Below, one piece after another: positions 46,610 through 57,276 of a stretch of DNA of 64,000 nucleotides. The DNA lies in contig PLMA01000048.1 of NCBI GenBank assembly GCA_003141455.1, positions 54,488 to 118,487 of the forward strand, in the 5' to 3' direction. The position numbers were made by a program, and so were the translations under genes. The notes beneath the pieces are model-generated. The model saw only the letters and a list, made by a program, of their open reading frames with translations, ran no database searches and had not been told where the DNA came from. This stretch comes from Chloroflexota bacterium (GTDB lineage: Bacteria > Chloroflexota > Limnocylindria > Limnocylindrales > CSP1-4). Position 1 is the stretch's first letter. The number at the start of each line of letters is the position of its first letter.

Positions 46610-47167
46610 GTGACGGACCTCTCGCACCCAGCAATCCAGCGCGTTGTCGAAGCCGCTTCTCGAAAGGGCGTCGCGCTCGACATCACGATCTTCAGCGACT
46701 CGACGCGCACCGCCGAGGAAGCCGCCGCAACCGTCGGGGCGGAGCTCGGCCAGATCGTCAAGTCGCTCGTCTTCGTGGCGCCGCGCCTCGACGGACGCCT
46801 GGTGCCGATCGTTTGCCTGGTCTCCGGCCGGAATCTGGCCGACCTCAGTCTGCTGGCAGCGGTCACCGGCGAGTCGGCGATCCGGCGGGCCACGGCGAGC
46901 GAAGTGCGTGACCTGACCGGGTTCTCCATCGGCGGCATTCCGCCGTTCGGCCACGGTCGCAACGTCCAGACGGTGATGGATCAGGATCTGGGCGTCTATG
47001 AGTGGGTGTGGGCTGCCGCCGGCACGGACACGGCCGTCTTCCGCGTCTCTCCGGGGACTCTCCGAATGCTTGCCAACGCCTTCGTGGCCCCGATCGCGGA
47101 GACCTCCTGGATGCACTCCGCTCGCGCCGCAGCTGCCGAGCCGCGGCTTCAGTTCGAGGTCGGATAG
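46610..47167 (+). CDS. YbaK/EbsC-type aminoacyl-tRNA editing protein
   Basis: GTG start; AELGQIVKSLVFVAPRLDG...VPIVCLVSGRNLADL...ATASEVRDLTGFSIGGIPPFGH. Confidence 0.94.
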   Translation: MTDLSHPAIQRVVEAASRKGVALDITIFSDSTRTAEEAAATVGAELGQIVKSLVFVAPRLDGRLVPIVCLVSGRNLADLSLLAAVTGESAIRRATASEVRDLTGFSIGGIPPFGHGRNVQTVMDQDLGVYEWVWAAAGTDTAVFRVSPGTLRMLANAFVAPIAETSWMHSARAAAAEPRLQFEVG

Positions 47168-47674
47168 CACATCCGGGGTCCTGCTCGGTTCCTCGTTCTT
47201 TCCGGCTCCGGCCGCGTTCAACATCGAGACGACGCTCTTTCCCACACGCGCCCGAGTCGATCGGGTCCGCTTACGACTGTGGATAGACGGTGGGCAACTC
47301 TCGTGGGCGACCGTCGAACTCGGTGGAAAACCCCATTGCCGAGGCGATCTCCTTCCCCTAGCGTGAGTAGCACGCCTGAAGGTGTCGAGCGACTGCTAGC
47401 GGCTGAGATGACATCAAGGCTCACGCAGCGGGTAGGTTCCTTCGGGCGTCTTTGATTCCTCGCCGATCCCTCACTCGGTCCGGGATGCGCGATCCGCGAG
47501 AAGCCCCGCCGGCGCACCACCGCCCCAGTTCTTCAAACGTCGAGGCGGCGTCCCGGATGGCTTCAGGCACCGCCTCGGCATTCTGCAAGGTCCGGGGTGG
47601 AGGAGGGGGGCCCGGGTCTCGCTCGTATTCGGATTTGGGCCGCGGTCCCGAGTGGGGCCGTAGGCGCTGATGTG

Positions 47675-47959
47675 TCAGTTCTCCTGCCTTTCGACCTCGC
47701 CCCACTCTGTATTCGAGTACAGGTCCCGCAGGAAGAGGAGCCGGCTGATCTGCCCGAGCGACCAACGGGAGTCGCATTCCGGCAGCCCGACGACGTAGCC
47801 GATCAACGCGGCGGAGTCCGCATCGTCGAAGCCGCCGGCGACCAGCAGGCGGTGGGCCTCCTGTATCTCAGGCACGCGCGGCAGGAGGTCCGGCGGGAGC
47901 GGAGTCGCCGGGGGAGCCGCCCGGTTGTCCTGATCCACGAGTTGGGCAGCTTCGCCCAT
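47675..47959 (-). CDS. hypothetical protein
   Basis: LPPDLLPRVPEIQEAHRLLVAGGFDDADSAALIGYVVGLPECDSRWSLGQISRLLFLRDLYSNTEWGEVERQEN; start uncertain. Confidence 0.4.
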   Translation of the reverse strand: MGEAAQLVDQDNRAAPPATPLPPDLLPRVPEIQEAHRLLVAGGFDDADSAALIGYVVGLPECDSRWSLGQISRLLFLRDLYSNTEWGEVERQEN

Positions 47960-48254
47960 CGGGACCGGGAACAGCAGATACGGGGGTCGTCGGGAGGCCG
48001 GGCGAGGACGGCCCGCAGCCGGCCGCCAGGCCAGCGGTCCGGTTGGACCTGTGCTGCGTCGATCCGCCTGTCGAGGCATCTCCAGAACCTCCGCTTCCCC
48101 CTTGTACCGGAACAGTCGGTTCCGGGGGCCGTCGGCACGAGCGCCGTGAGTCCCGGCACCGCAGGTACTTGAGGTCCAGTGCTCGTGCGTTCGGACTAGC
48201 CGTTGGGCGAGCTTTATAGCGAGTCAGGTGGCTGCGGTTCGCTAGACTGCCAAC

Positions 48255-49442
48255 GTGCGCGTCCGCCAGTTCGAGCTCCGGCTTCTCGCTGTCGCCCTCA
48301 CCATCCTTTGGGGCGCGGGCGCCGGTGTGATCCTCGTCGCCTACCGGCCCGGCGGCCCCGTCGACCTCCTGGTCGGCATCGCGGCATCTCTGCCGCTGCT
48401 GGTCAGCGTCGCCTCGATCGTGTGGCCGCCGCTGGTGCGCAGCGATCGAGGATCGGCCGGGGTCTTCTGGCTTGGCCTGGTTGCGGGACTCTTGCTGCTG
48501 CCGTCGATCGCGGGGGTCACCGGTCAGGTTGTCGAGGGCGGCACTCAGGCCCTTCTGCCCTCTCTGGAGGTCGTCTACCCCTGGGCGCTGGCCCTGCTGG
48601 CGACGAGTCTCTTCGCCGGAGTCGGAATCAGCCGTCAGTTCATCAACGAGGTCGGCATCGGCAAGCGTCGTATGGCCGCCTCGCTGGCCTTCGCCTTTGT
48701 CGCCACCTCGGTCATCGGCGGTGTCTACGCCGGGGTGAGTCTGGCCGACGAAGCCGCCCTTCGCGACCGGCCCGCCACCCATTCCAGGTTCGGACCGACG
48801 GCGGCCAACCTTATACCTCCGGAATGCAACCAGGCCCTGATGAGTGCGGCCACGGCGAAGCTGGAACTCGACCTCTGGGCCGACGTCGACGGGCGGTCGG
48901 TGGGGACGGTGAATCTCAACGGGACCAGGTCCAGCCTGGACGTCTCCTGGACGGCACAGGTGGTCCGCGGCGCCGACCTCTTCGTCCAGTACTCCGCGGT
49001 GCGTCGGGGATCCGCGGCCTGGCTTCTCGCGCCGGGCGGCGCCTGGACGGAGGTTCCAGTCGCCGAGCTGGACGGCGACATGGTGGATGCCTCGGCTCTT
49101 GCCGGAGCGCTCTCTATCGGCAATCGAGCCACTGCCGAGAACCGCGGGTTCGAGTACGTGGAAGGCGCGCGAGCCCGGCACTGCCGCATCGCCGTGGACG
49201 GCGCCACGTTCCAAACGTCGTTCCCGCAGGTCGTCTGGCTGGTCGGAAAGGCCGACACGTCGACGTGGCGGGGCGAGCTGAACTACTGGGTCTTCGGCGA
49301 CGGAGAGGTGGGCCGGATCGAAGGCCGGATCAACGGAAGCGCGCAGGAGATCCTGCCTCATGGCCTGCTGGCGACGGTCAACCTTCGGATGACCGCGACG
49401 GACCGGGGCGCGCCGGTCTCGATTCCGACGCCTCGCACGTGA
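48255..49442 (+). CDS. membrane protein of unknown function
   Basis: GTG start; 4-5 hydrophobic helices then extracytoplasmic C-terminal domain. Confidence 0.75.
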   Translation: MRVRQFELRLLAVALTILWGAGAGVILVAYRPGGPVDLLVGIAASLPLLVSVASIVWPPLVRSDRGSAGVFWLGLVAGLLLLPSIAGVTGQVVEGGTQALLPSLEVVYPWALALLATSLFAGVGISRQFINEVGIGKRRMAASLAFAFVATSVIGGVYAGVSLADEAALRDRPATHSRFGPTAANLIPPECNQALMSAATAKLELDLWADVDGRSVGTVNLNGTRSSLDVSWTAQVVRGADLFVQYSAVRRGSAAWLLAPGGAWTEVPVAELDGDMVDASALAGALSIGNRATAENRGFEYVEGARARHCRIAVDGATFQTSFPQVVWLVGKADTSTWRGELNYWVFGDGEVGRIEGRINGSAQEILPHGLLATVNLRMTATDRGAPVSIPTPRT

Positions 49443-49446
49443 TGGA

Positions 49447-50580
49447 TTGAAGATGAGGCCGCCGACAGGACCGGACGGAGGCGAGTCCGCGTCCGGACGC
49501 CCGCTGGGCGGTCTCGGCGGCGATCTCGGCGGCGGCAACCACTCGACTCCCGGCAACCTGGCCGGCGACAGCCACGCGCCTCCCGACGACCTGGGCGGTC
49601 TCTCGGCCGATCGGGCCGTCAAGCGCGATCGGCTGGCCCGCTTCTACCGGGTCATTCGCTACCTGGCCGCCCATCCGGAGGGCGCCGCGGTAGACGCCGT
49701 CGCCGGCTTCGTGGGCATGTCGCGCCGGACCGTCTACCGCGATCTGCGGGCCCTGGAGGCCGAGATCGGGATTCCTCTGTGGAGCGAGGGCGGCCGGTGG
49801 GGGATCGTTGAGGGCGCCTTCCTGCCCCCGCTGCGACTGACCCTGGACGAAGCCGTGGCCTTCTTCCTCGCCGCTCGCCTGACGGCCCAATTCGCCGACC
49901 GATACGACCCGGACATGGGTGCGGCGTTCCAGAAGCTGGCCGAAATCCTGCCGCCGGTCGTGGCCCGACACCTGGAGCGGACCATCGACGTGCTGGCCAG
50001 CCGGCCGCCGGACGAGCGGTTGACACGGCACCTGCGGCTGCTGGCGCGAGCCTGGGCGGAGCGGCGTGTGGTGGAGGTCACGTACAACGCGGCCGCTCAT
50101 AGTCCGGGGCGGCCGCCGCGGCGTGCGCGCGTGCACCCATATCTACTCGAGGCTTCGGCGACGACGCGGGCGCTGTACCTGATGGGCTTCGACGAATCGC
50201 GCAGCGCGATCAGGACCTTCAAACTGCAGCGAATCCTGGATCTGTCGCTCGCACCGGAGACCTTCGAGCCGCCCCACCCCGGAGCCGTCCAGGAGGGGCT
50301 CGACCGCGCCTGGGGGGTCATCGCCGACCAGGAGGAGGTGGAGGTCGTGCTGCGCTTCGATGCGGCGATCGCCGGCCAGGTGACGGAGACGACCTGGCAC
50401 CCCACGGAGCGCGTTGCTGCCGAAGCGGACGGGAGCGTCGTCTGGAGGGCCCGTGTCCCGGGCACGATCGAGATCCGGCGGTGGATCCTTTCGTGGGGCT
50501 CCGCGGTGGAAGTGCTCGAGCCGCCCGAGCTGCGCGACGAGGTCGCCGCGACACATCGCGCGGCGGCGGCGCGGTACTGA
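49447..50580 (+). CDS. HTH/WYL-domain transcriptional regulator (YafY-like)
   Basis: RLARFYRVIRYLAAHPEGAAVDAVAGFVGMSRRTVYRDLRALEAEIGIPLWSEGGRWGI; WYL-type region. Confidence 0.9.
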   Translation: MKMRPPTGPDGGESASGRPLGGLGGDLGGGNHSTPGNLAGDSHAPPDDLGGLSADRAVKRDRLARFYRVIRYLAAHPEGAAVDAVAGFVGMSRRTVYRDLRALEAEIGIPLWSEGGRWGIVEGAFLPPLRLTLDEAVAFFLAARLTAQFADRYDPDMGAAFQKLAEILPPVVARHLERTIDVLASRPPDERLTRHLRLLARAWAERRVVEVTYNAAAHSPGRPPRRARVHPYLLEASATTRALYLMGFDESRSAIRTFKLQRILDLSLAPETFEPPHPGAVQEGLDRAWGVIADQEEVEVVLRFDAAIAGQVTETTWHPTERVAAEADGSVVWRARVPGTIEIRRWILSWGSAVEVLEPPELRDEVAATHRAAAARY

Positions 50581-50603
50581 CCATCTGCGTCTAGGCTTGC
50601 GGC

Positions 50604-52121
50604 ATGCAGGACGAGACCCCAGGGTCGCTCGATGAGAGGGATGCCTCGCCCGGCGCGTCTGGCGCCACTCCCGCCGCGGCCACGCACCCGCTCCTGTGGG
50701 CCGTCAACCTGATCAGCGATCCGATCCACGGCTACATCGAACTGACCAAGCGTCTCACCTCCGATCGCGCTCGCCAGCTGGGACTGCCGGCGGAGAATGC
50801 GGCCGAGGGCGACCTGCTGGATTCGGCGTGGCTTCAACGGATGCGGCGCATCAGCCAGCTCCAGAGCGCCCGCTGGGTCTTCCCCACGGCAGAGCACAGC
50901 CGTTTCACTCACAGCCTGGGCGTGATGCACGAGGCAGGGCTATGGGCTCGCCAGCTCTATCCGAGCCTGCGGGCGGAACTGGGCGCCGCCGAGCCGGCCG
51001 CCGATCCGCCTTCCGAAGGCCTGGTTGTGGAAACCATGCGCCTCGCCGGGCTCCTGCACGACGTGGGTCACGGGCCGTTCGCCCACTTCTTCGACGATCA
51101 CGTGCTGTGCCATTTTCCGGCGCCATCCGACCCGCGCCGCCGGCACAAGAGCCTGACCCACGAGGACCTCTCGCAACTCATCATCGAGCGCGAGCTGGGT
51201 GACCTGATCCGATCCATCCGGCGAGCGCCGGGGGCGGTTCCGGAGCGCGACGCCCTCCGGCCTGACGAATCGATCGATCCGCGCTGGCTCTCGTACCTGA
51301 TCTCCAAACCTGCTCTGGCCGACCCGTCGATGCCGCACTGGCTGCGCTGGCTCCAGCCGCTGCTGTCGGGCGTGTTCACCGTGGACAACCTGGACTATGT
51401 CCGCCGCGACTCGTACCTGATCGGCGTCTCCACGGGGCCGGTGGACGTGGAGCGGCTGCGGCGATACAGCTTCGTGGGGCCACGCGGGCTCTCCCTGTAC
51501 GAGCCCGGGCTGGGTGCGCTGGAGATGTTCCTAACCGCCCGGCTTTTCCTGTATCAGCAGATCTACTTCCACCGATCCGTCCGGGCGATCGACCTGGACC
51601 TGGCGGAGGTCTTCCGTCCGAGCATCCTGGCGATCTTCGGCGAGGGCTCGCCGGCAGATCAGCTGGGCCACTACGCGGACCTGGACGAGTACGCCCTCCT
51701 GCACCAGGCGGCTTTGTGGGCCCGAGGCGAGGCGCTGTCCGAGAGACCTGCGCCGGGCGACGGAACGGTCACGCCGGAAGTTGGGCGAGTCTGGCAGGCA
51801 ATCCTTCTGCGCCGGCCACGATGGCACGCCGAGGCCGAGCTACGTCGCGCGTACGAAGCCAGCGAGCGAGACGCCGCGATGCAGGCCGCCCGGAGCGAGC
51901 TCGGGCGCGCTGATCCCGGGCGCCTCGCGATCGACCTGGCCGAGGTAGACGCCAGGCCGGCCGAGGCAACGGCCACCGATTCGCTGCTGGCGGTTGTCGG
52001 TAGAGACGGCCGCCCGGCTGCACCTCTCAGTCAAGCCCTGGGCCGGATTCCGGCCTACTCGCTCGTGGCCAGACGGTACCGGCGTGGGCAGTCCGTCGAG
52101 GACAAGGTGGCGGAAGGCTAG
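50604..52121 (+). CDS. HD-domain phosphohydrolase (dGTPase/SAMHD1-like)
   Basis: ISDPIHGYIELT...EHSRFTHSLGVMHEAGLWA...LAGLLHDVGHGPFAHFFDDHVL. Confidence 0.93.
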   Translation: MQDETPGSLDERDASPGASGATPAAATHPLLWAVNLISDPIHGYIELTKRLTSDRARQLGLPAENAAEGDLLDSAWLQRMRRISQLQSARWVFPTAEHSRFTHSLGVMHEAGLWARQLYPSLRAELGAAEPAADPPSEGLVVETMRLAGLLHDVGHGPFAHFFDDHVLCHFPAPSDPRRRHKSLTHEDLSQLIIERELGDLIRSIRRAPGAVPERDALRPDESIDPRWLSYLISKPALADPSMPHWLRWLQPLLSGVFTVDNLDYVRRDSYLIGVSTGPVDVERLRRYSFVGPRGLSLYEPGLGALEMFLTARLFLYQQIYFHRSVRAIDLDLAEVFRPSILAIFGEGSPADQLGHYADLDEYALLHQAALWARGEALSERPAPGDGTVTPEVGRVWQAILLRRPRWHAEAELRRAYEASERDAAMQAARSELGRADPGRLAIDLAEVDARPAEATATDSLLAVVGRDGRPAAPLSQALGRIPAYSLVARRYRRGQSVEDKVAEG

Positions 52122-53206
52122 GTCGCGGGCTCGGACCCGGGTGCGGGCGTCGTCGATGGTGTCTCTGCCGGCGTGGGCGCCGGTGCCTTCGCCGGCGCGG
52201 ACGTACTCGTCTCCGTGACGCCGGCAGTGGGAGTGGCGGTGCCGCTTGCGGCCGGCGCCTTCGTCGGCGAGGGCTTGGGTGGCGGTCGCTTGGTCGGTGG
52301 CGGACAGCTCGCGGCTTCGTAGGGTCGGAGGGCGACCATCTCTTCCACGTTGCAGCGGAACGGCAGGACCAGCAGCGGGTCGACGCGGGCTATCTCCGCG
52401 GGGGGCATGCGGTCCCGCTCGATGACCCCCGGATCCAGGGCGAAGGTCCTGGTCTCCAGCGGGCTGTAGAGGCTGTAGTGAACGTGACAGCCGGTGGCCA
52501 GTCCGGTCTTGCCTTCGTAGCCGATGCGTTGGCCGGCATTGACGTGCTGGCCGGGCTGGACGGTCACCGACGACTCGTGGGCGTAGATGCTCCGATATCC
52601 GTTGCCGTCGTCGATGACGACCACGATGGGAACGGTGTTCCAGAACTTGTGCTGAGTGAGCCAGTCGTAGTAGGGGGCCAGATCGCCTTCCCAGCCCACA
52701 AAGTCGTCGTACTGGCGCCCGGCCGCAAGGACGACGCCGTCATGGGCCGCGAGAACCGCGGGGCCGCAGCCGGTAGACATGTCCAGGCCATCGTGGAACC
52801 TTTTGCCGTCCACGATCATCTCGCCCCACGAGGTGGGCCCGAAGGGAAGCGTGACGTTGGCATTGACGAGCGGCCAGACGTAGCCCGTGAGATCCCGCGG
52901 CGGGACGAGGACCAGGGGCGTCATGAGCTCCTGCGCAGTTGGCGACGGCGTCAGCGGGGCGGATGGGGAAGCGTCGGCCGGCGACGGGGAAGGCGACGGC
53001 GACGGCGACGCCGCAAGTGACAACTGAGAGGCGTTGGCCGAGATCGGCTCGCCGGAGTTCGCGGCAAGCCGGGGTCCCAACAGCAAGGTGGCGGCCGCGA
53101 CCGCGACCAGGCCAACGGCCAACACCGCAACCACCGCTCGGCGCCGACCGGGCAGCCGGCCACGGAAAGGCCAGGCGATCTGCGTCGTTGGACCGGGGCC
53201 GCTCAC
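52118..53206 (-). CDS. M23-family metallopeptidase, membrane anchored, Pro-rich linkers
   Basis: KRFHDGLDMSTGCGPAVLAAHDGVVLAAG ... GYEGKTGLATGCHVHYSLYSPLETR (HxxxD and HxH). Confidence 0.9.
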   Translation of the reverse strand: MSGPGPTTQIAWPFRGRLPGRRRAVVAVLAVGLVAVAAATLLLGPRLAANSGEPISANASQLSLAASPSPSPSPSPADASPSAPLTPSPTAQELMTPLVLVPPRDLTGYVWPLVNANVTLPFGPTSWGEMIVDGKRFHDGLDMSTGCGPAVLAAHDGVVLAAGRQYDDFVGWEGDLAPYYDWLTQHKFWNTVPIVVVIDDGNGYRSIYAHESSVTVQPGQHVNAGQRIGYEGKTGLATGCHVHYSLYSPLETRTFALDPGVIERDRMPPAEIARVDPLLVLPFRCNVEEMVALRPYEAASCPPPTKRPPPKPSPTKAPAASGTATPTAGVTETSTSAPAKAPAPTPAETPSTTPAPGSEPAT

Positions 53207-53450
53207 CGGGGCTTTGTAGCACGTCTGAACGGCGCTCGTAGGCTGCCACCGCAGGGTCCTTCGACCGCGGCACCCGCGAGGCCCACTGTCTCACGCCCCG
53301 GCCCGACGGTCGCAACTGGCGTCTTTAGCCGCTCGATGTATGGACCGTCGCTGACTCTCCCACCCATAATGGCGGCACGCGAGTTCAGGTTCTGCATCCC
53401 GCCGAGAGCGGCAACGTCGAGAGCCCTGCTGATCCACTTGAGGAGCGCGT

Positions 53451-54857
53451 GTGGACGTCGTCCAGCTGTCCCGTATCCAATTCGCCCTGACGATCAGCTT
53501 CCACTTCATCTTTCCCGCAGTCACGATCGGCCTGGCCGGGCTGATCGCCATCGTGGAGACGATGCGATGGCGGACCAGGCGCGACGTATACGACCGGTTG
53601 TCGGTCTTCCTCACGAAGTTGTTCGCCGTCACCTTCGTCATCGGCGTCGTGAGCGGCATCGTCATGGAGTTCCAGTTCGGCACCAACTGGGCCACCTTCT
53701 CCGGGTTCGTGGGCGACATCTTCGGGGCGCCGCTCGCCGCCGAAGGGATCTTCGCCTTCTTCCTGGAGTCGGCCTTCGTCGGCATCGTTCTCTTCGGCCG
53801 GAACCGCGTTGGCTCAACGGTCCGGTGGCTGGCGGGCGTGCTGGTCTGCCTGGGTACGACGATCTCGGCTTTCTGGATCCTCGTGGCCAACTCGTGGATG
53901 CAGACGCCGGCCGGCTTCAAGATCGTCACCGACGCGAACGGCGTCTCGAAGGCCCAGATGACCGACTTCTGGCAGGCCGTCTTCAATCCGTCGACGTTGC
54001 CGCGGCTCTTCCACACTCTGGCGGCGTGCTGGGTCGTCGGCGCGTTCTTCCTCATGGGGATCTCCGCCTGGTACGTCCTGCGCCACCGCAACTCCGACGT
54101 GACCGCCATCGCCCTCCGGTTGGCCGTCATCGTCGCCTTCCTTGGATCGGGCCTCATGTTCGTCAGTGGCGACCTGCAGACCCGCGAGGTCCAGGCCAAC
54201 CAGCCGCTCAAGTTCGCCGCCATGGAAGGGGTCTTCCACACCGAGAAGGGTGTGGCGCTGGAGCTCATCGGCCTGCCGCCGAGCCAATCCGGTCCGGCCG
54301 CCATCCCGCCGCTCGCCATACCCAACGGCCTCAGCGCCATGACCAATCTCGATCCGAACAGCGAGATCAAAGGCCTGGATCAGGAGCCGGACACTTCTCT
54401 CTGGCCGCCGGTGACTCTGACGTGGATGAGCTTCCACCTGATGGTCGGCCTGGGCGTCCTGATGATGCTGCTGATGCTCTTTGGGGCTTTCTTCTGGTGG
54501 CGCCGCTCGCTCGACTCGAGCGTCTGGTGGCTGCGCTTCGCGGTACTGGCAATCCCGCTGCCGATCATCGCCGTAGAGCTCGGCTGGATGACCGCCGAGG
54601 TCGGTCGACAGCCCTGGATCGTGCAGGGGCTGATGATGACCTCGAAGGGGGTGTCGCCGGGCGTCTCGGCGACCGACGTTGGGATCTCACTCATCGCGAT
54701 CCTCCTCGTGTACGCGCTGCTCTTCTTCCTGTGGATCTACGCGCTGACCAAGGAGATCGGGCGCGGGCCCGAGGCCGCCCCCGGCGTGGTGGCGGGCCCG
54801 GCCGCCCCCGTGGTGGCCGCTCTGCCGACGGCCGGGCAATCCGGGGAGGGCAACTGA
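53451..54857 (+). CDS. cydA: cytochrome bd ubiquinol oxidase subunit I
   Basis: GTG start; VQLSRIQFALTISFHFIFPAVTIGLAGLIAIVETMRW...GIVMEFQFGTNWATFSGFVGDIFGAPLAAEGIFAFFLES. Confidence 0.97.
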   Translation: MDVVQLSRIQFALTISFHFIFPAVTIGLAGLIAIVETMRWRTRRDVYDRLSVFLTKLFAVTFVIGVVSGIVMEFQFGTNWATFSGFVGDIFGAPLAAEGIFAFFLESAFVGIVLFGRNRVGSTVRWLAGVLVCLGTTISAFWILVANSWMQTPAGFKIVTDANGVSKAQMTDFWQAVFNPSTLPRLFHTLAACWVVGAFFLMGISAWYVLRHRNSDVTAIALRLAVIVAFLGSGLMFVSGDLQTREVQANQPLKFAAMEGVFHTEKGVALELIGLPPSQSGPAAIPPLAIPNGLSAMTNLDPNSEIKGLDQEPDTSLWPPVTLTWMSFHLMVGLGVLMMLLMLFGAFFWWRRSLDSSVWWLRFAVLAIPLPIIAVELGWMTAEVGRQPWIVQGLMMTSKGVSPGVSATDVGISLIAILLVYALLFFLWIYALTKEIGRGPEAAPGVVAGPAAPVVAALPTAGQSGEGN

Positions 54858-54858
54858 C

Positions 54859-55878
54859 ATGCCTTCGCTACAGACCGTCTGGTTCCTCTTGATCGGCCTG
54901 CTGTTCATCGGCTACGCCGTTCTCGACGGCTTCGACCTGGGGGCCGGCATCGTCCATCTCTTCGTCGCCCGAAATGACGCGGAGCGGCGCAGCGTCCTCA
55001 ACGCCATCGGTCCCGTCTGGGACGGCAACGAAGTCTGGCTGATCACCGGCGGCGGCGCGCTGTTTGCCGCATTCCCGCTGGTGTACGCGACGGTCTTCTC
55101 GGGCCTCTACCTGGCCGTGATGCTGCTGCTCGGCGCTCTCATCCTGCGGGCGGTCTCGATCGAGTTCCGCAGCAAGGAGACAAACAGGCTGTGGCGCATG
55201 GCGTGGGACGCGGGTTTCGCGCTGGGATCGGCCCTGGCGGCGCTCCTCTTTGGCGTGGCCCTGGGCAATATCGTGCGCGGCCTGCCGCTGGACGACGGCG
55301 GCGTCTACCGCGGTGGCCTGGCCGGATTGCTCAACCCCTTCTCGATCGTGATGGGCCTGCTCACCCTCGGGCTGGCGGCCCAGCAGGGTTCATCCTGGAT
55401 CGTTCTCAAGACCGAGGGAGCGCTCCGGACTCGAGCCCAGCGGACCGGCGTGGCGTCCACGCTGGTGGTCATCGCGGCCTGGTTGGCGGCGACCGGCATC
55501 GCCTGGTTCGACTCCAACCGTGTCTTCGACAACTTCGCGCGGAACCCTCTCGCCTGGATCGGCCCCCTCGGGACGGCCGTGGCGCTCGCGTCGATGTTGT
55601 ACGCCTATCGCCGGCGGCAGGAGTTCCTGGCGTTCGTCCTGTCCAGCGTGGCGATCGTAGGCCTGGCTGCCACGGCCGGCGCGACCCTGTATCCCAACCT
55701 GGTTCCCGCGGTGGATGCGAGCCGCAGCCTGACAGTGAACAACGCCCATTCCTCGGACACGGCCCTCACGGTCATGCTCGTCATCGCGCTCGTCGGCATG
55801 CCGATCGTGATCGCCTACACGGCCTTCATCTACTGGAAGTTCAAGGGCAAGGTCCAGCTGGACGAAGCCGGCTACTGA
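54859..55878 (+). CDS. cydB: cytochrome bd ubiquinol oxidase subunit II
   Basis: MPSLQTVWFLLIGLLFIGYAVLDGFDLGAGIVHLFVARNDAERRSVLNAIGPVWDGNEVWLITGGGALFAAFP. Confidence 0.97.
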   Translation: MPSLQTVWFLLIGLLFIGYAVLDGFDLGAGIVHLFVARNDAERRSVLNAIGPVWDGNEVWLITGGGALFAAFPLVYATVFSGLYLAVMLLLGALILRAVSIEFRSKETNRLWRMAWDAGFALGSALAALLFGVALGNIVRGLPLDDGGVYRGGLAGLLNPFSIVMGLLTLGLAAQQGSSWIVLKTEGALRTRAQRTGVASTLVVIAAWLAATGIAWFDSNRVFDNFARNPLAWIGPLGTAVALASMLYAYRRRQEFLAFVLSSVAIVGLAATAGATLYPNLVPAVDASRSLTVNNAHSSDTALTVMLVIALVGMPIVIAYTAFIYWKFKGKVQLDEAGY

Positions 55879-55971
55879 CCCTAAGCACGACGGCGTCGCT
55901 GGAGCGGCGGCGGCCCCGCGGCCCCCGGCGCAGGACGAGCAACCGACCGCGCCCGTTCGGCCGGCGCGGGT

Positions 55972-57276
55972 CTACCAGTCGGGATCGATCTGTCGGTCCA
56001 GGAGCTCGGTCGGGGTCAGGTGCGGCCGGATCAGGCGGGCGCGACCGCCTAGCACCGCAACTTCCGCGGGCCACGGATGCGACAGGAAGAGCGGCATCGA
56101 CTCGGTGAAGCCGTAGGCTCCCAGGTCCAGCAACGCCACCAGGTCGCCGATTCGTGGCCGCGGAAGCATGGCCTCGGTCGTGAATACGTCCAGGCCCGTG
56201 CACAGCGGCCCGGCGACGGTGGTCCGGACCAGGGCTCGGACCGCGTCGGAGGTCAGGACGGCGAGGCGGTGCTCGCGTTGCACCAGGGCCGGCCGCACGG
56301 CGTGGTTGATGCCGCCATCCAGGATCGCCACCGGCGCGGAGTCCGGGCCCTTGACGTCCACGACGCGGGCCACGTATGCCCCGGCCGGACCCACCAGGAA
56401 GCGCCCCGGCTCGAGGAGCACGGTCATATCGCGAAGCGCGGGGCTGGAATCCCAGTGAGCTCGCAGCTCCGACAGCCGCCGCCCGAGCAGGGCCAGGTCC
56501 AGGGGCCGCTCCCCGTCGGCGTAGGCAATCCCCAGCCCACCGCCCGCGTCCACGATGCGAAGGGGAACGCCCGCCTCGGCAGCCACTTGTCGGCCTACCT
56601 CCACGAGCTCCCCCACGTGACCGGCGAGCTGCTCGGCATCGCGCAGGTTGGAGGCGCCGAAAGCGTGGACGCCGAGCAGCTCCAGATGCGACGAGGCCAC
56701 CGCCTCCCGGGCCGCTTCGATCAGCGTTGCCAGCGGCATGCCGAACTTGCCCTCGACGCCGCCGATGAGGCGAACGGTCTCCAAGCGCGAGTCCTCGGAG
56801 ACGGCCAGGCGCAACAGGATCGGCTGGCGACGCCCGAGCCCAGCGGCGATCACGTCCAGGCGGCGTAACTCCCCGAGAGACTCGACTGTGACGATGCCCA
56901 CGCCGGCGGCGACCGCGGCCGACAGTTCGTCGTCGCGCTTGCCGGGCCCGGTCATGGCCACCAAAGCTGGGTCGAAGCCGGCCCGCAGGACCGTCTCCAG
57001 CTCGCCTCCGGACGCGATGTCCGCGCCGACTCCGCAGCGGGCCAGGTGGGCCACGACGGCCAGCGCAGGGTTCGCCTTCACGGCAAAGGCGATCCGGAAC
57101 CCGCGCGGCAGGACGGCACGAAGGGCCTCCACTCGCCGCCCGATCATGTCCAGGTCGTACACGTAGAAGGGCGTGCCGAATTCCTCGGCGAGAGCCGCCG
57201 GGGAGAGCCCGGCAAGCCGGCCGGCCTCCAGGATGCCGCCGATTCCGCCGGTCGAGCGGGCGGCCGCTTCCGTCAC
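55972..57276 (-). CDS. lysA: diaminopimelate decarboxylase
   Basis: FGTPFYVYDLDMIGRRVEALR...RIAFAVKANPALAVVAHLARCGVGADIASGGEL...DAGGGLGIAY. Confidence 0.95.
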   Translation of the reverse strand: MTEAAARSTGGIGGILEAGRLAGLSPAALAEEFGTPFYVYDLDMIGRRVEALRAVLPRGFRIAFAVKANPALAVVAHLARCGVGADIASGGELETVLRAGFDPALVAMTGPGKRDDELSAAVAAGVGIVTVESLGELRRLDVIAAGLGRRQPILLRLAVSEDSRLETVRLIGGVEGKFGMPLATLIEAAREAVASSHLELLGVHAFGASNLRDAEQLAGHVGELVEVGRQVAAEAGVPLRIVDAGGGLGIAYADGERPLDLALLGRRLSELRAHWDSSPALRDMTVLLEPGRFLVGPAGAYVARVVDVKGPDSAPVAILDGGINHAVRPALVQREHRLAVLTSDAVRALVRTTVAGPLCTGLDVFTTEAMLPRPRIGDLVALLDLGAYGFTESMPLFLSHPWPAEVAVLGGRARLIRPHLTPTELLDRQIDPDW

